Of a stretch of 64,000 bases of DNA, positions 16,846 to 25,436 are shown one piece after another. Under the pieces are notes generated by a model. That model did no database searches. It saw only the letters and a program-made list of their open reading frames with translations, and had not been told where the DNA came from. A program made the translations under genes and the position numbers. This DNA is from Mycobacterium noviomagense (GTDB lineage Bacteria > Actinomycetota > Actinomycetes > Mycobacteriales > Mycobacteriaceae): positions 1,798,001 to 1,862,000 of the forward strand of contig NZ_AP022583.1 of NCBI RefSeq assembly GCF_010731635.1. The letters are read 5' to 3'. Each line of letters opens with the position of its first letter. The first letter of the stretch is position 1.

Positions 16846-17214
16846 CTAAGACGAGTTCTCGGCGACGGCGTAGTTGGCCGGCAATGCCTCCAGCGCAGCC
16901 CTTTTCGTCGCGGCGAGTTCCCGTGCTTGCGTGACGACCGCGATGATCTCGCGCTGCTTGGCGACCAGGAATTTCTGAAATTCGCGCGCCCCGACGGGCG
17001 TATCGAGACCGAGTGCAGCCTGCTTTCCCACAGCGTTTTCGATCTCGTTCGCGATCGCATCGAGGCGGGCGACGCCCTCGACCGTCGCGGCATGGGCACT
17101 GACGAGCGCCTCCGTCAGCACTTGATCCGCATCGCTCACCGTGGCGTACTGCGTGGCTAACGCCGCTTGCTTGGCCTGAATCGCAGTCATCGACAGTCCT
17201 GCTTGGTCTGCCAT
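16846..17214 (-). CDS. DUF4226-like helical protein (Rv0025-like)
   Basis: A 122-residue, all-helical protein (MADQAGLSMTAIQAKQAALA at the start), essentially the stand-alone version of the N-terminal domain of the next gene. Shared core motifs are LDTPVGAREFQKFLVAKQRE. Rv0025 is about 120 residues. No signal peptide. The family co-occurs with EspC-like and hydrolase genes in ESX-linked blocks, so a chaperone or secreted-partner role is plausible but unproven. Confidence 0.72.
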   Translation of the reverse strand: MADQAGLSMTAIQAKQAALATQYATVSDADQVLTEALVSAHAATVEGVARLDAIANEIENAVGKQAALGLDTPVGAREFQKFLVAKQREIIAVVTQARELAATKRAALEALPANYAVAENSS

Positions 17215-17265
17215 GAGGTGAACCTACCCATCAAACGCGGTTTCCGACGACATTCGAACGAGCCG

Positions 17266-18105
17266 TTACAAAAGCGGGCGACGGATCGCAACATTGGTGC
17301 CCAGCGGGCTGATCCGAACTGTGGCACCGGAATAGGGAGCTTCCACCACCAGGTCGTTGCCGATGGCCATTTGCACGTGCCCGGCATGCGGGAAAACCAG
17401 ATCACCCGGTCGTACCTGAGAGCGCGGTACCGCAATCCCGTCGTGAATCTGTTGATAAGTGGTGCGGTCCAAGTGGATTCCTGCCTGTGCGTAGGCCCAT
17501 TGGACCAGCCCCGAACAATCGAATTGGCTGGGACCGGTTGCCCCCCAGACGTACGGGCGGCCCAGCCGCGACAGCGCTGCGCGCACGGCGATTCCGGCGC
17601 GGCTGTTCGGCGGCGGCAAGCGCAGTGCAACCGACTTCCAACCGCGGTGGCGCAGTGCCAGGTATCGCAGGGCTCGCAGCGCCGCTGCCCGTCGCCGTGC
17701 CTGCCAGCGAGCCGACATCACGTGGGCGCGTTGCGCGCGCAGGCGCGCCACGCGACGGCGCAGCGCCTCCCTTTGGGCCATCGGCGCAACAGGTGTCGTC
17801 AACGCGTCGGCGCGCGCTTCATCGAGGACACTCCTTGTCTGCTCACGGGCCTGGGCATGATCCTGGTGAGCGCCGGCGATGACGGCGGCGATAGCTGCAT
17901 CGGTTCGGCCGGCCGAGCGCAGGACGTCTCGGCTCGTTTGCACCGCGAGCCGATACCGGTCGTGCCCCTCACCGCTGTTCAGCGGGGTGAGGGAATCAGA
18001 CAATCCGCCGTACGGGGCATTGGTCGTGTCCGGGGTCGCCAGCCGGCCCGCACCAGCGAACAGTTGATGGGCGCGGCTCAACATCTCCAGTTCACTGGTG
18101 CTCAC
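17266..18105 (-). CDS. ESX-associated NlpC/P60 peptidoglycan hydrolase (Rv0024-like)
   Basis: A 279-residue protein. The C-terminal ~110 residues are an NlpC/P60 cysteine peptidase: the nucleophile lies in FDCSGLVQWAY and the catalytic histidine in HAGHVQMAIGN. It should cut peptide stems of peptidoglycan. Residues 1-165 form the Arg-rich helical module also found in the transglycosylase at 11286-12203 (AHQDHAQAREQTRSVLDEAR; REALRRRVARLRAQ). No Sec signal peptide is seen. The GTG at 18103-18105 overlaps the end of the upstream regulator by 14 bp, implying translational coupling. Rv0024 is about 281 residues. Confidence 0.85.
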   Translation of the reverse strand: MSTSELEMLSRAHQLFAGAGRLATPDTTNAPYGGLSDSLTPLNSGEGHDRYRLAVQTSRDVLRSAGRTDAAIAAVIAGAHQDHAQAREQTRSVLDEARADALTTPVAPMAQREALRRRVARLRAQRAHVMSARWQARRRAAALRALRYLALRHRGWKSVALRLPPPNSRAGIAVRAALSRLGRPYVWGATGPSQFDCSGLVQWAYAQAGIHLDRTTYQQIHDGIAVPRSQVRPGDLVFPHAGHVQMAIGNDLVVEAPYSGATVRISPLGTNVAIRRPLL

Positions 18106-18886
18106 TGGGGTGCCACCTCTCCGGGCCTGTCCCGCTGTCGCCGACCGGCTCGACTGCGTCGGCGAAAGCCCGCACGCGGGGGAGCGCAGCCGGCGAGATA
18201 ACCCCCTGATTGCGGATGTCCCACATCTCTTCGCAGGTCACCCCGACCAACGCAGCAATGACAGCGTCCGGCAGCGGCGACCGAGCACACGCCCGATCGA
18301 ACCGGGCGCTCAAGCTGGTCGGTATCCGGCTGAGCAGGGAGGTGCGGGTCGCCTCTAGCGCCTGCAGATGCTCCATCAGCCGGCCCGCCGACTCCGAACG
18401 GGCGTGTACCGCCGCCCGCCAGGACCTGGCCGCCAACATTTCGAACTTCACACACAGTTCGATCACAGAAAGAATATACGTCTCGTATTCGTCTGATGTC
18501 GTCGCCGGCAGTCGGTCGATCAACCAGTTGAGCATCTCGAGTTGGGCTTCGGCGTGGCCTTCCAGCACTTCGGTGTTGTCATGACGCGCCACGACGACCG
18601 CTTCGGTCTGGCGAGCGGGCATCGCCGGCGTCGAGTCAACCGCCGTCAGACGAGAAAGTTCAGCTTCAGGATCGGCCGCGACAACCAACCGTGCATACGT
18701 GCCGGGCGGCAGGCCAAGCGCGTTTTCGACCTTTTGCACCGTGCTCTTATGCGGCTTGCGGGCCCCGCGTTCCAGATAGCTCAGCCCCATGATGCTGACT
18801 CCCGTCGCGGCGGCGAAGTCAGCTAGTGACCAGTCGCGCGACTCGCGCAATGCCCGGATGGTCGCGCCCGCCGATTCGCGGCTCAC
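18092..18886 (-). CDS. XRE-family transcriptional regulator (Rv0023-like)
   Basis: A 264-residue protein from the GTG at 18884-18886, chosen because GGAGGG lies just upstream and VSRESAGATIRALRESRDWS is the family start. Residues 5-60 form a Cro/C1 helix-turn-helix (SLADFAAATGVSIMGLSYLE). The remainder is a helical domain of unknown ligand. It is divergent from whiB5 and overlaps the P60 gene downstream, so it probably controls one or both. Rv0023 is the M. tuberculosis counterpart and is likewise next to whiB5. Confidence 0.85.
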   Translation of the reverse strand: MSRESAGATIRALRESRDWSLADFAAATGVSIMGLSYLERGARKPHKSTVQKVENALGLPPGTYARLVVAADPEAELSRLTAVDSTPAMPARQTEAVVVARHDNTEVLEGHAEAQLEMLNWLIDRLPATTSDEYETYILSVIELCVKFEMLAARSWRAAVHARSESAGRLMEHLQALEATRTSLLSRIPTSLSARFDRACARSPLPDAVIAALVGVTCEEMWDIRNQGVISPAALPRVRAFADAVEPVGDSGTGPERWHPSEHQ

Positions 18887-19039
18887 CGTAGCCCTCCGGC
18901 CATATCCGGATAGTACACAGGCGGCGCCCGCCACAGTTTGATATACGGTTTCGTCACGTTTCGCTTGCGCGTGCCGCCAGATGTGTATACGCTTCTGTCT
19001 ACGTTTTGCATTCACCCGGAGCGACGAGAAGGCGGACAC
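18887..19039. promoter_or_regulatory. Divergent promoter region, regulator / whiB5
   Basis: A 153-bp non-coding gap between divergent starts. It is more AT-rich than its surroundings, with TTTGATATACGGTTTCG and GTGTATACGCTTC stretches near 18936-18993. It must hold promoters for both genes; exact -35/-10 elements were not resolved. Confidence 0.5.
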
Positions 19040-19456
19040 ATGGGGTATCCCTGCTCTGCGAACCCAGACCTGTGGTTCGGCTACAACGATGACGACGGTG
19101 GAGACGGTGCCGCCAAGGCACGCGCCTATGAGCAGTCCTCGACCGAGGCGCGGCTCCTGTGCTTGCGCCGGTGCCCGTTGGCCCAGCAGCGGCTGTGTGC
19201 CCGCTACGCCGTCGAGCATCGGGAGGAATACGGAGTGTGGGCGGGAGTCAAGCTTCCCGGTGGGCAGTACCGCAAGCGGGACCAGCTCGCACGCGCTCAC
19301 GACCTCCTGCGCCGCATCGCTGCCGGCGAGATCAACTCCCGGCAGCTACCGGAAAACGCCGCGCTGCTCGCCCGGCGCCAACACGACGCCGTTTCGGCGC
19401 CGGTCACGGTGTTTCACTTGCCGGCGGCTCAGGTCGGGCCCCGGTCGGCCGCATAA
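19040..19456 (+). CDS. whiB5: WhiB5-like iron-sulfur transcription factor
   Basis: A 138-residue WhiB protein. Four cysteines at residues 5, 41, 45 and 53 are positioned to hold a 4Fe-4S cluster; the spacing C-x3-C-x7-C differs from the common C-x2-C-x5-C. The G-V-W-A-G turn follows near residue 65, then a basic C-terminal region for DNA or sigma-factor binding. Divergence from an Rv0023-type regulator and the length (M. tuberculosis WhiB5 139 residues) support the WhiB5 name. The ATG at 19040 is used because PCSANPDLWF immediately follows; an upstream in-frame extension looks non-coding. Confidence 0.83.
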   Translation: MGYPCSANPDLWFGYNDDDGGDGAAKARAYEQSSTEARLLCLRRCPLAQQRLCARYAVEHREEYGVWAGVKLPGGQYRKRDQLARAHDLLRRIAAGEINSRQLPENAALLARRQHDAVSAPVTVFHLPAAQVGPRSAA

Positions 19457-19555
19457 CCGGGCCCGAGCCAGCCGACACGTCCCTGTCGTCGAAGGCAGCG
19501 GTTAGGCTGAACCGGCCGCCCAGGCGGCGCCGCCAGTCAACGCAGGGACGCATCG

Positions 19556-20938
19556 ATGACCTTCGACTTAACGCCGACAGCCGCGCAGCATGACCTGGTC
19601 CGACGCACCCACGATTTCGCTGAGTCGGTGATCCGCCCCGTCGCCCTCGATTACGACCAGCGCCAAGATTTTCCATGGCCGGTGTTGGAGGAGGCGGCTC
19701 AGCGCGGTTTCTACAGTCCGCTGTTCTACCGCGACTTGATCGGTGACCCGACAGGGCTGTCGTTGCCGATGTTCATGGAGGAGCTGTTCTGGGGTTGCGC
19801 GGGAATAGGTTTGGCGATCGTGATGCCGGCGCTGGCGCTGTCGGCGATCGGGCAGGCCGCCTCACCAGAGCAGATGCTGCACTGGGCGCCAGAGTGTTTC
19901 GGGACACCGGGTGACCTCAAGCTCGCAGCGCTGGCGATCTCGGAGCCCGAAGGCGGCAGCGACGTACGCAATCTGCGAACCCGCGCCCGCCGCGACGGCG
20001 GTGACTGGATCATCGACGGCCACAAGATGTGGATCGGAAATGGCGGCATCGCCAATGTGCATGTCGTGAACGCGGTCGTCGACGAGGAACTTGGCCACCG
20101 CGGCCAAGCCTTGTTCGTGGTGCCGGGGGAAACGCCCGGGCTCCAGTTGGTGCGCAAGCTCGACAAATTGGGCTGCCGGGCATCACACACCGCCGAGTTG
20201 CGGTTCGGCGGGGTCCGGGTTCCGGAAGCCAATCTGCTTGGGGGACAAGAGAAACTCGAAGCCAAGCTGGCGAAGGCCCGCGAAGCGGTCGCCGGTGGGC
20301 GACATTCCGGCTCAGCGACGTTAGGCACGTTCGAGCAAACCCGGCCGATGGTGGCAGCTCAGGCTATCGGGATCGCGCGCGCCGCCCTCGAATACGCAAC
20401 CTCCTACGCCACCCGCCGCGAAGCGTTCGGCGCACCGATCATCGACAACCAGGGCATCGCGTTTCCGCTGGCCGATTTGGCAACCCAGATCGACGCCGCG
20501 CGGCTGCTCACCTGGCGCGCGTCCTGGATGGCGGCCAACGGGATCTCCTTCGAGCGAGGCGAAGGCTCGATGTCCAAGCTCGCCGCCAGCGAGGTGGCCG
20601 TCAAAGCCACCGAACGCGCGATCCAGACCATGGGCGGCTGGGGCTACATCACCGACCATCCGGTCGAAAAGTGGTATCGGGATGCGAAGCTGTACACGAT
20701 TTTTGAAGGCACCAGCGAGATTCAGCGCATTGTCATATCGCATGCGCTGGGGGCCACCGAAGGCGGCCCGCCGCTGCATATCGAGATCGAGCCGACCGGC
20801 GGCCCCTTCAACCGGATGTTCGGCCGCGGCACGCTGCTGCGAAGCAGGGCCGCCGCCGCGGCGCTGTCGATGCAAGACCGGATACCCGGGCCGGTCAAGC
20901 GGGCAGCCATGACGGTGCTGCGTCCGCCTCGCAAGTAA
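19556..20938 (+). CDS. Acyl-CoA dehydrogenase
   Basis: A 460-residue FAD-dependent acyl-CoA dehydrogenase. Visible family features are LAALAISEPEGGSDVRNLRT in the beta domain, the C-terminal helical block RREAFGAPIIDNQGIAFPLA, and the catalytic-base region YTIFEGTSEIQRI with the conserved E-G-T-S-E. A 60-residue extension follows the last conserved helix. Substrate chain length cannot be told. It stands alone after whiB5 and is not in the equivalent M. tuberculosis position (there Rv0021c, from memory), so it is a local replacement or insertion. Confidence 0.9.
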   Translation: MTFDLTPTAAQHDLVRRTHDFAESVIRPVALDYDQRQDFPWPVLEEAAQRGFYSPLFYRDLIGDPTGLSLPMFMEELFWGCAGIGLAIVMPALALSAIGQAASPEQMLHWAPECFGTPGDLKLAALAISEPEGGSDVRNLRTRARRDGGDWIIDGHKMWIGNGGIANVHVVNAVVDEELGHRGQALFVVPGETPGLQLVRKLDKLGCRASHTAELRFGGVRVPEANLLGGQEKLEAKLAKAREAVAGGRHSGSATLGTFEQTRPMVAAQAIGIARAALEYATSYATRREAFGAPIIDNQGIAFPLADLATQIDAARLLTWRASWMAANGISFERGEGSMSKLAASEVAVKATERAIQTMGGWGYITDHPVEKWYRDAKLYTIFEGTSEIQRIVISHALGATEGGPPLHIEIEPTGGPFNRMFGRGTLLRSRAAAAALSMQDRIPGPVKRAAMTVLRPPRK

Positions 20939-21091
20939 GCCCACGGGTTTTCGGCCCGCCGCAGCAGCACACACCCGCGGGTAGTGTCGCGGTATCGGCG
21001 CCTATCGCGCGGCGGCCAAAGGGACCAGTAAGCAATCCGGAAACCCGCGGCTCGGCGCGCCGCCGACTGCCGGATAGAAAAGGACTCGAAT

Positions 21092-21433
21092 ATGGCGACC
21101 GACAAGACCGGCGCACCGACCACTGTCACTGCCGAGCAGGGCAAGTACACGATCGCCGTCGAAGGCAAAACCGTCGGCCACGCCGCCGTCGCGGACCGTG
21201 ATGATCAGCGCGTCTTCTACCACACCGAAGTCGACGACGAGTTCGGCGGCCGCGGGTTGGCGACCATCTTGGTGCAAGAATCGCTGGAGGCAACACGCCG
21301 TGACGGCAAGCGGATCGTCGCGGTGTGCCCGATGGTGGCCGGAGTGCTCGACAAGCATCCGGAATTCAGCGAGATCAGTGATCCGGTCACGCCCGAGATC
21401 AAACGGTGGGCGCAAACCCTGCCGTCTGGCTAG
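21092..21433 (+). CDS. Small GNAT-type N-acetyltransferase (YidJ/YjdJ-like)
   Basis: A 113-residue protein of the minimal GNAT type: strands VFYHTEVDDEF then GGRGLATILVQESLEATRRD, which supplies the acetyl-CoA-binding G-x-G-x-A turn, then GKRIVAVCPMVAGVLDKHPE. This is the single-domain family that acetylates small or unknown amines. It reads toward tRNA-Leu on the opposite strand. Substrate unknown. Confidence 0.82.
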   Translation: MATDKTGAPTTVTAEQGKYTIAVEGKTVGHAAVADRDDQRVFYHTEVDDEFGGRGLATILVQESLEATRRDGKRIVAVCPMVAGVLDKHPEFSEISDPVTPEIKRWAQTLPSG

Positions 21434-21476
21434 CGGTCCGATCCGGTAGACGACGCCGACCGCATCACGGATTCGG

Positions 21477-21559
21477 TGGGCGAAGGGGGATTTGAACCCC
21501 CACGTCCCGAAGGACACTGGCACCTGAAGCCAGCGCGTCTGCCGTTCCGCCACTCGCCC
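21477..21559 (-). tRNA. leuT: tRNA-Leu (CAG anticodon)
   Basis: Minus-strand cloverleaf of 83 nt. The acceptor stem GGGCGAG pairs with TTCGCCC, followed by discriminator A at 21477. The anticodon stem CTGGC/GCCAG encloses loop TTCAGGT with anticodon CAG. A long variable arm (TGTCCTTCGGGACG) marks a class II tRNA. The T-arm is GGGGG-TTCAAAT-CCCCC. The 3' CCA is not encoded. The same tRNA sits beside fhaA in M. tuberculosis. Confidence 0.95.
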
Positions 21560-21807
21560 GAGCAACCGGAGGAGATTACCACTGTAATAGCCGAAGCCCC
21601 CAACCGCCGCCCTGGCGTCGTCGCGGTGCCCGGTGCCCGAGCAGGCTAGCTGACCAGCAGCGATCGGATTCTCAGAGTTCTTGAGGTGCCGCAGCGGCAC
21701 GACGGCCCGATACCATGCTGAATAGGAAGATTAGCTGTTGCGACACGCGCAGGAGCCGTTTGCCCCGCAGCAGCAATATAGAAGGACAAGTGAGGCGCGC
21801 GCTGGAT

Positions 21808-23400
21808 ATGGGTAGCCAGAAGGGGCTAGTTCAGCGCATCGAGCGCAAACTTGAGGCCACCGTGGGGGATGCGTTTGCTCGGGTGTTCGGCGGTTCGATC
21901 GTCCCGGAAGAGGTCGAAACCATGTTGCGCCGGGAGGCAGCTGACGGGGTACGGTCGCTTCAGGGCAATCAACTTTTGGCGCCCAACGAATACATCATTA
22001 CCCTCGGTGCGCACGACTACGAGACGCTCGGCGCCGATCCGGATGTCACAGCGGAGACTTTTGCTAAACACTTGGCGGGATACATCGATGAACAGGGATG
22101 GCAAACATATGGTGATGTGGTTGTCCGCTTCGAGCAGTCGCCGAACCTGCACACCGGGCAGTACCGCGCTCGCGGCGCCGTCAACCCCGACGCCCAACCC
22201 CGCCCGACGCCCGGTGACTTCGCCCCGCCACAATCAAATAGTGCGTTTCACGCAGAACCAGGAGTACCACCAATGACTGAGAATTCCAGCTATCGCGGGG
22301 GCCAGGGGCAGGGGCGGCCCGGCGACGACTACTACGACGACCGCTACGGGCGTCCGCAGGAGGATGCGCGCGGTGGCCAGGAATCGCGTGGTGGGCAAGA
22401 ACCGCGTGGCGGATATCCACCGGAATCGGGTGGCTACCCGCCGTCGGGCTACCCGCCTCCGCCACCAGAGCACGGCGGCTACCCGGAGCAGGGCGGCTAT
22501 CCCGACCAGGGTGGCTACCCGGAGCAGGGCGGCTACGACCAGCGCGGGTACGACCAGGGCGGCTACCCGGAGCACGGCGGATATCCGGACCAGCGTGGCT
22601 ACTCCGATCAGCGCGGGTATGAGCAGGGCGGCTACCCCGACCAGGGCCGTTACGGCGACCAGGGTCGCTACCCCGACCAGGGCGGTTATCCCGACCAGGG
22701 CCCGGGCGGCTACCCGCCGTCCTACCAGCAGCGGCCACCGGCCGGCTACGGCGCGTCCGGCTACGACCAGGGCTACCGCCAAGGCGGCTACGGTCAGCCC
22801 GCCGGCCCCGGTTACGGCGAGTACGACTACGGCCGCGGCCCCGCTCGCGCTGAGGAGGGCGCCGGCTACGGCCAACCGCAGCGGGCGGGTTACCCCGAAC
22901 CCGGCGGCGGCTATGAAGGCTACGGGCAGGGGTATGGCCGCCAGGACTACAGCCAACCCGACTACGGCGGCTACGGCGAGGGTCCCGGCGGCGGCGTGTA
23001 CGCCGCTCCCGGCAGCGGATACGCCGAGCCCGCCGGCCGCGACTACGACTACGGCCAATCCGCCGCAGCCGGCGGGTACGGCGGCTACGGCGAGACCGGC
23101 TACCCGTCGAGCGGCAGGGCGGTCACGCTGCAGCTCGACGACGGCAGCGGCCGGACCTATCAGCTGCGTGATGGCACCAACATCATCGGCCGCGGACAAG
23201 ACGCCCATTTCCGGCTGCCCGACACCGGCGTGTCACGTCGTCACCTGGAGATCCGTTGGGACGGGCAGGTCGCTCTGCTGACCGACCTCAACTCCACTAA
23301 CGGCACCACCGTCAACAACGCGCCGGTGCAGGAATGGCAGCTGGCCGACGGCGACGTGATCCGACTGGGCCACTCGGAGATCATCGTCCATTTCCAGTGA
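21808..23400 (+). CDS. fhaA: FhaA, FHA-domain phosphopeptide-binding protein
   Basis: 530 residues from the ATG at 21808 ([16 protein letters not shown]). Residues 1-130 are the FhaA N-terminal domain (DUF3662), followed by a long Gly/Tyr/Pro/Gln-rich linker. The last 95 residues are an FHA domain ([20 protein letters not shown], then [13 protein letters not shown]) that binds phosphothreonine. In M. tuberculosis FhaA is a PknB substrate that binds the phosphorylated MurJ pseudokinase domain region and restrains wall synthesis at poles and septum. It is the first gene of the operon running to pknB. Confidence 0.95.
   Translation: MGSQKGLVQRIERKLEATVGDAFARVFGGSIVPEEVETMLRREAADGVRSLQGNQLLAPNEYIITLGAHDYETLGADPDVTAETFAKHLAGYIDEQGWQTYGDVVVRFEQSPNLHTGQYRARGAVNPDAQPRPTPGDFAPPQSNSAFHAEPGVPPMTENSSYRGGQGQGRPGDDYYDDRYGRPQEDARGGQESRGGQEPRGGYPPESGGYPPSGYPPPPPEHGGYPEQGGYPDQGGYPEQGGYDQRGYDQGGYPEHGGYPDQRGYSDQRGYEQGGYPDQGRYGDQGRYPDQGGYPDQGPGGYPPSYQQRPPAGYGASGYDQGYRQGGYGQPAGPGYGEYDYGRGPARAEEGAGYGQPQRAGYPEPGGGYEGYGQGYGRQDYSQPDYGGYGEGPGGGVYAAPGSGYAEPAGRDYDYGQSAAAGGYGGYGETGYPSSGRAVTLQLDDGSGRTYQLRDGTNIIGRGQDAHFRLPDTGVSRRHLEIRWDGQVALLTDLNSTNGTTVNNAPVQEWQLADGDVIRLGHSEIIVHFQ
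22461..22720 (+). repeat. GGYP(E/D)QGGY coding repeats in fhaA
   Basis: Imperfect tandem units of about 18-24 bp encode [17 protein letters not shown] and GRYPDQ. This low-complexity linker is typical of FhaA, but copy number varies between strains and species. Slippage-prone, so length here may differ between isolates. Confidence 0.8.
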
Positions 23401-23526
23401 GTTGACCGCGCGGCGAAGCTATCGAGCTTCGCCCCGCGTCGGCCGCCGTCCAAGTATCGTGACGTTGCCGATGTGCTCGGCATCGCGGGCGCGACGCACG
23501 CAGCGCCAGGACGGAGAGGACGCCAG

Positions 23527-23994
23527 ATGCAGGGGTTAGTTCTGCAGCTGACGCGTGCCGGGTTCTTGTTGTTGTTGTGGGTTTTCATCTGGTCCGTGCT
23601 GCGCATCCTGCGCACCGACATCTACGCGCCCACCGGCGCGGTCATGGTGCGCCGCGGCCTGACCTTCCGCGGCACGCTGATGCCGTCGCGGCAGCGGCGG
23701 AACGTTCCGCGCTATCTGGTGGTCACCGAAGGATCGCTGGCCGGCGCACGCATCAGCCTCAGCGGACAGCCGGTGCTGATCGGACGGGCCGACGATTCCA
23801 CCCTGGTGCTGACCGACGATTACGCGTCGACGCGCCACGCGCGGCTGACCCAGCGTGGCTCCGAATGGTATGTCGAAGACCTAGGATCGACCAACGGCAC
23901 TTACCTTGACAGGGTGAAGGTGACGACGGCGGTACGAGTTCCGATCGGAACCCCGGTTCGGATCGGCAAAACGGTAATCGAGTTGCGCCCGTGA
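23527..23994 (+). CDS. fhaB: FhaB (FipA), membrane FHA-domain protein
   Basis: 155 residues, equal to the M. tuberculosis protein. One N-terminal membrane helix (LTRAGFLLLLWVFIWSVL) anchors a C-terminal FHA domain (VLIGRADDSTLVLTDDYAST, RHARL, EDLGSTNGTYLD). It binds phosphothreonine ligands of PknA/PknB and links FtsQ and FtsZ at the septum under oxidative stress. Its stop overlaps the GTG of pstP. Confidence 0.95.
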   Translation: MQGLVLQLTRAGFLLLLWVFIWSVLRILRTDIYAPTGAVMVRRGLTFRGTLMPSRQRRNVPRYLVVTEGSLAGARISLSGQPVLIGRADDSTLVLTDDYASTRHARLTQRGSEWYVEDLGSTNGTYLDRVKVTTAVRVPIGTPVRIGKTVIELRP

Positions 23995-25436
23995 CACTGG
24001 TCCTGCGTTACGCCGCTCGCAGCGATGTCGGCTTGGTCCGTTCCAACAACGAAGACTCCGTGTATGCCGGGGCGCGCCTGCTCGCGCTGGCCGATGGCAT
24101 GGGCGGTCATGCCGCCGGGGAAGTGGCGTCCCAGCTGGCGATCGCCGCGTTGGCTCAGCTCGACGACGACGAGCCTGGCGGCGACTTACTCGGCAAGCTC
24201 TACGACGCTGTGCAGCAAGGTAATTCAGCGATCGCGGCGCAGGTTGAGATGGAGCCCGAACTGGAGGGGATGGGCACCACGCTCACCGCGATCCTGTTCG
24301 CGGGCGATCGGCTTGGGCTGGTGCATATCGGTGACTCGCGCTGCTATCTGCTGCGCGACGGCGAGCTCACACAGATCACCAGGGACGACACCTTCGTGCA
24401 GACACTGGTCGACGAAGGCCGGATCAGCCCGGAAGAAGCCCACAGCCACCCGCAGCGCTCGTTGATCATGCGGGCCCTCACCGGACACGAGGTGGAGCCG
24501 ACACTGACCATGCGCGAGGTACGCGCCGGTGATCGCTACCTGCTGTGCTCGGACGGACTGTCCGACCCGGTCAGCGACGAAACCATTCTCGAGGCCCTCA
24601 AGATCCCCGACGTCAGCGAGGCCGCCGACCGTCTGATCGAATTAGCTTTGCGCGGCGGCGGACCCGACAACGTCACCGTGGTGGTCGCCGATGTCGTCGA
24701 CTACGACTACGGCCCGACGCAGCCGATTGTCGCGGGCGCGGTCTCCGGCGACGAGGACCAACTGACCCGGCCCAACACCGCCGCCGGCCGGGCCTCCGCC
24801 ATCAGCCCGCGCAAAGACGTTGCGAAACGAGTTCTGCCGCAAGCGGATACATTTACCCGTCCGCGGCATTCGCGGCGGCGCATGGCGATCGCGATCACGC
24901 TGGTGGTGCTGCTTGTGTTGGCCGGCCTCATGGTCGCCCGAGCCGTCATCCGCAACAACTACTACGTCGCCGGATACAACGGCAATGTCGCGATCATGCG
25001 CGGCATTCAGGGCTCGATACTGGGCCTGCCGCTGCACCAGCCGTACCTGCTGGGCTGCCTGACCGGCAACCAACTGTCCCAGATCAGCTACGACCAGTCT
25101 CAAGGCCAACTGGGCTGCCACCTGATGAAGCTCGACGACTTGCGGCCGGCTGAACGTACCCAAGTGTCGGCCGGGCTTCCCGCCGGAAGTCTCGACGACG
25201 CCATTGCGCAGTTGCGCGAATTGTCAACCAACTCACTCCTGCCGCCGTGTCCCGCGCCGCGCGCCACATCACCACCGGAGGCAACCGCCCGCGCCCCAGC
25301 ACCCAGCACCACCACCGCGCCGCGCACCGAATCTCCCGAATCCGCTGAAACCACAGCCCCCTCGACCTCCGCGCCAACCGTCACCGCGAATGCGCCGCCA
25401 CCTCAGCCGGGCACCGATTGCCGGGCGGCGGCATGA
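23991..25436 (+). CDS. pstP: PstP, PP2C-type Ser/Thr phosphatase
   Basis: 481 residues. The PP2C catalytic domain spans about 1-240: metal-binding LADGMGGHAAGEV, then VHIGDSRCYLLRDGEL and GGGPDNVTVVVADV. A juxtamembrane segment, one membrane helix (about 300-320, IAITLVVLLVLAGLMVA), and an extracytoplasmic tail rich in Thr/Pro/Ser follow. It dephosphorylates PknA, PknB and their substrates, including CwlM. The GTG start at 23991 overlaps the fhaB stop; its stop overlaps rodA (ATGA). Confidence 0.95.
   Translation: MTLVLRYAARSDVGLVRSNNEDSVYAGARLLALADGMGGHAAGEVASQLAIAALAQLDDDEPGGDLLGKLYDAVQQGNSAIAAQVEMEPELEGMGTTLTAILFAGDRLGLVHIGDSRCYLLRDGELTQITRDDTFVQTLVDEGRISPEEAHSHPQRSLIMRALTGHEVEPTLTMREVRAGDRYLLCSDGLSDPVSDETILEALKIPDVSEAADRLIELALRGGGPDNVTVVVADVVDYDYGPTQPIVAGAVSGDEDQLTRPNTAAGRASAISPRKDVAKRVLPQADTFTRPRHSRRRMAIAITLVVLLVLAGLMVARAVIRNNYYVAGYNGNVAIMRGIQGSILGLPLHQPYLLGCLTGNQLSQISYDQSQGQLGCHLMKLDDLRPAERTQVSAGLPAGSLDDAIAQLRELSTNSLLPPCPAPRATSPPEATARAPAPSTTTAPRTESPESAETTAPSTSAPTVTANAPPPQPGTDCRAAA

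Noticed and set aside
18887..19300. N-terminal extension of the XRE regulator to position 19300
   Set aside because: The extension would overlap whiB5 on the opposite strand and lacks similarity to any family. The GTG at 18886 has a good ribosome site and matches the conserved start.
22440..22730. Possible CRISPR or satellite array from the short regular repeats
   Set aside because: The repeats are in frame, encode GGYP-Q units inside fhaA, have no unique spacers, and no cas genes are present anywhere in the window.
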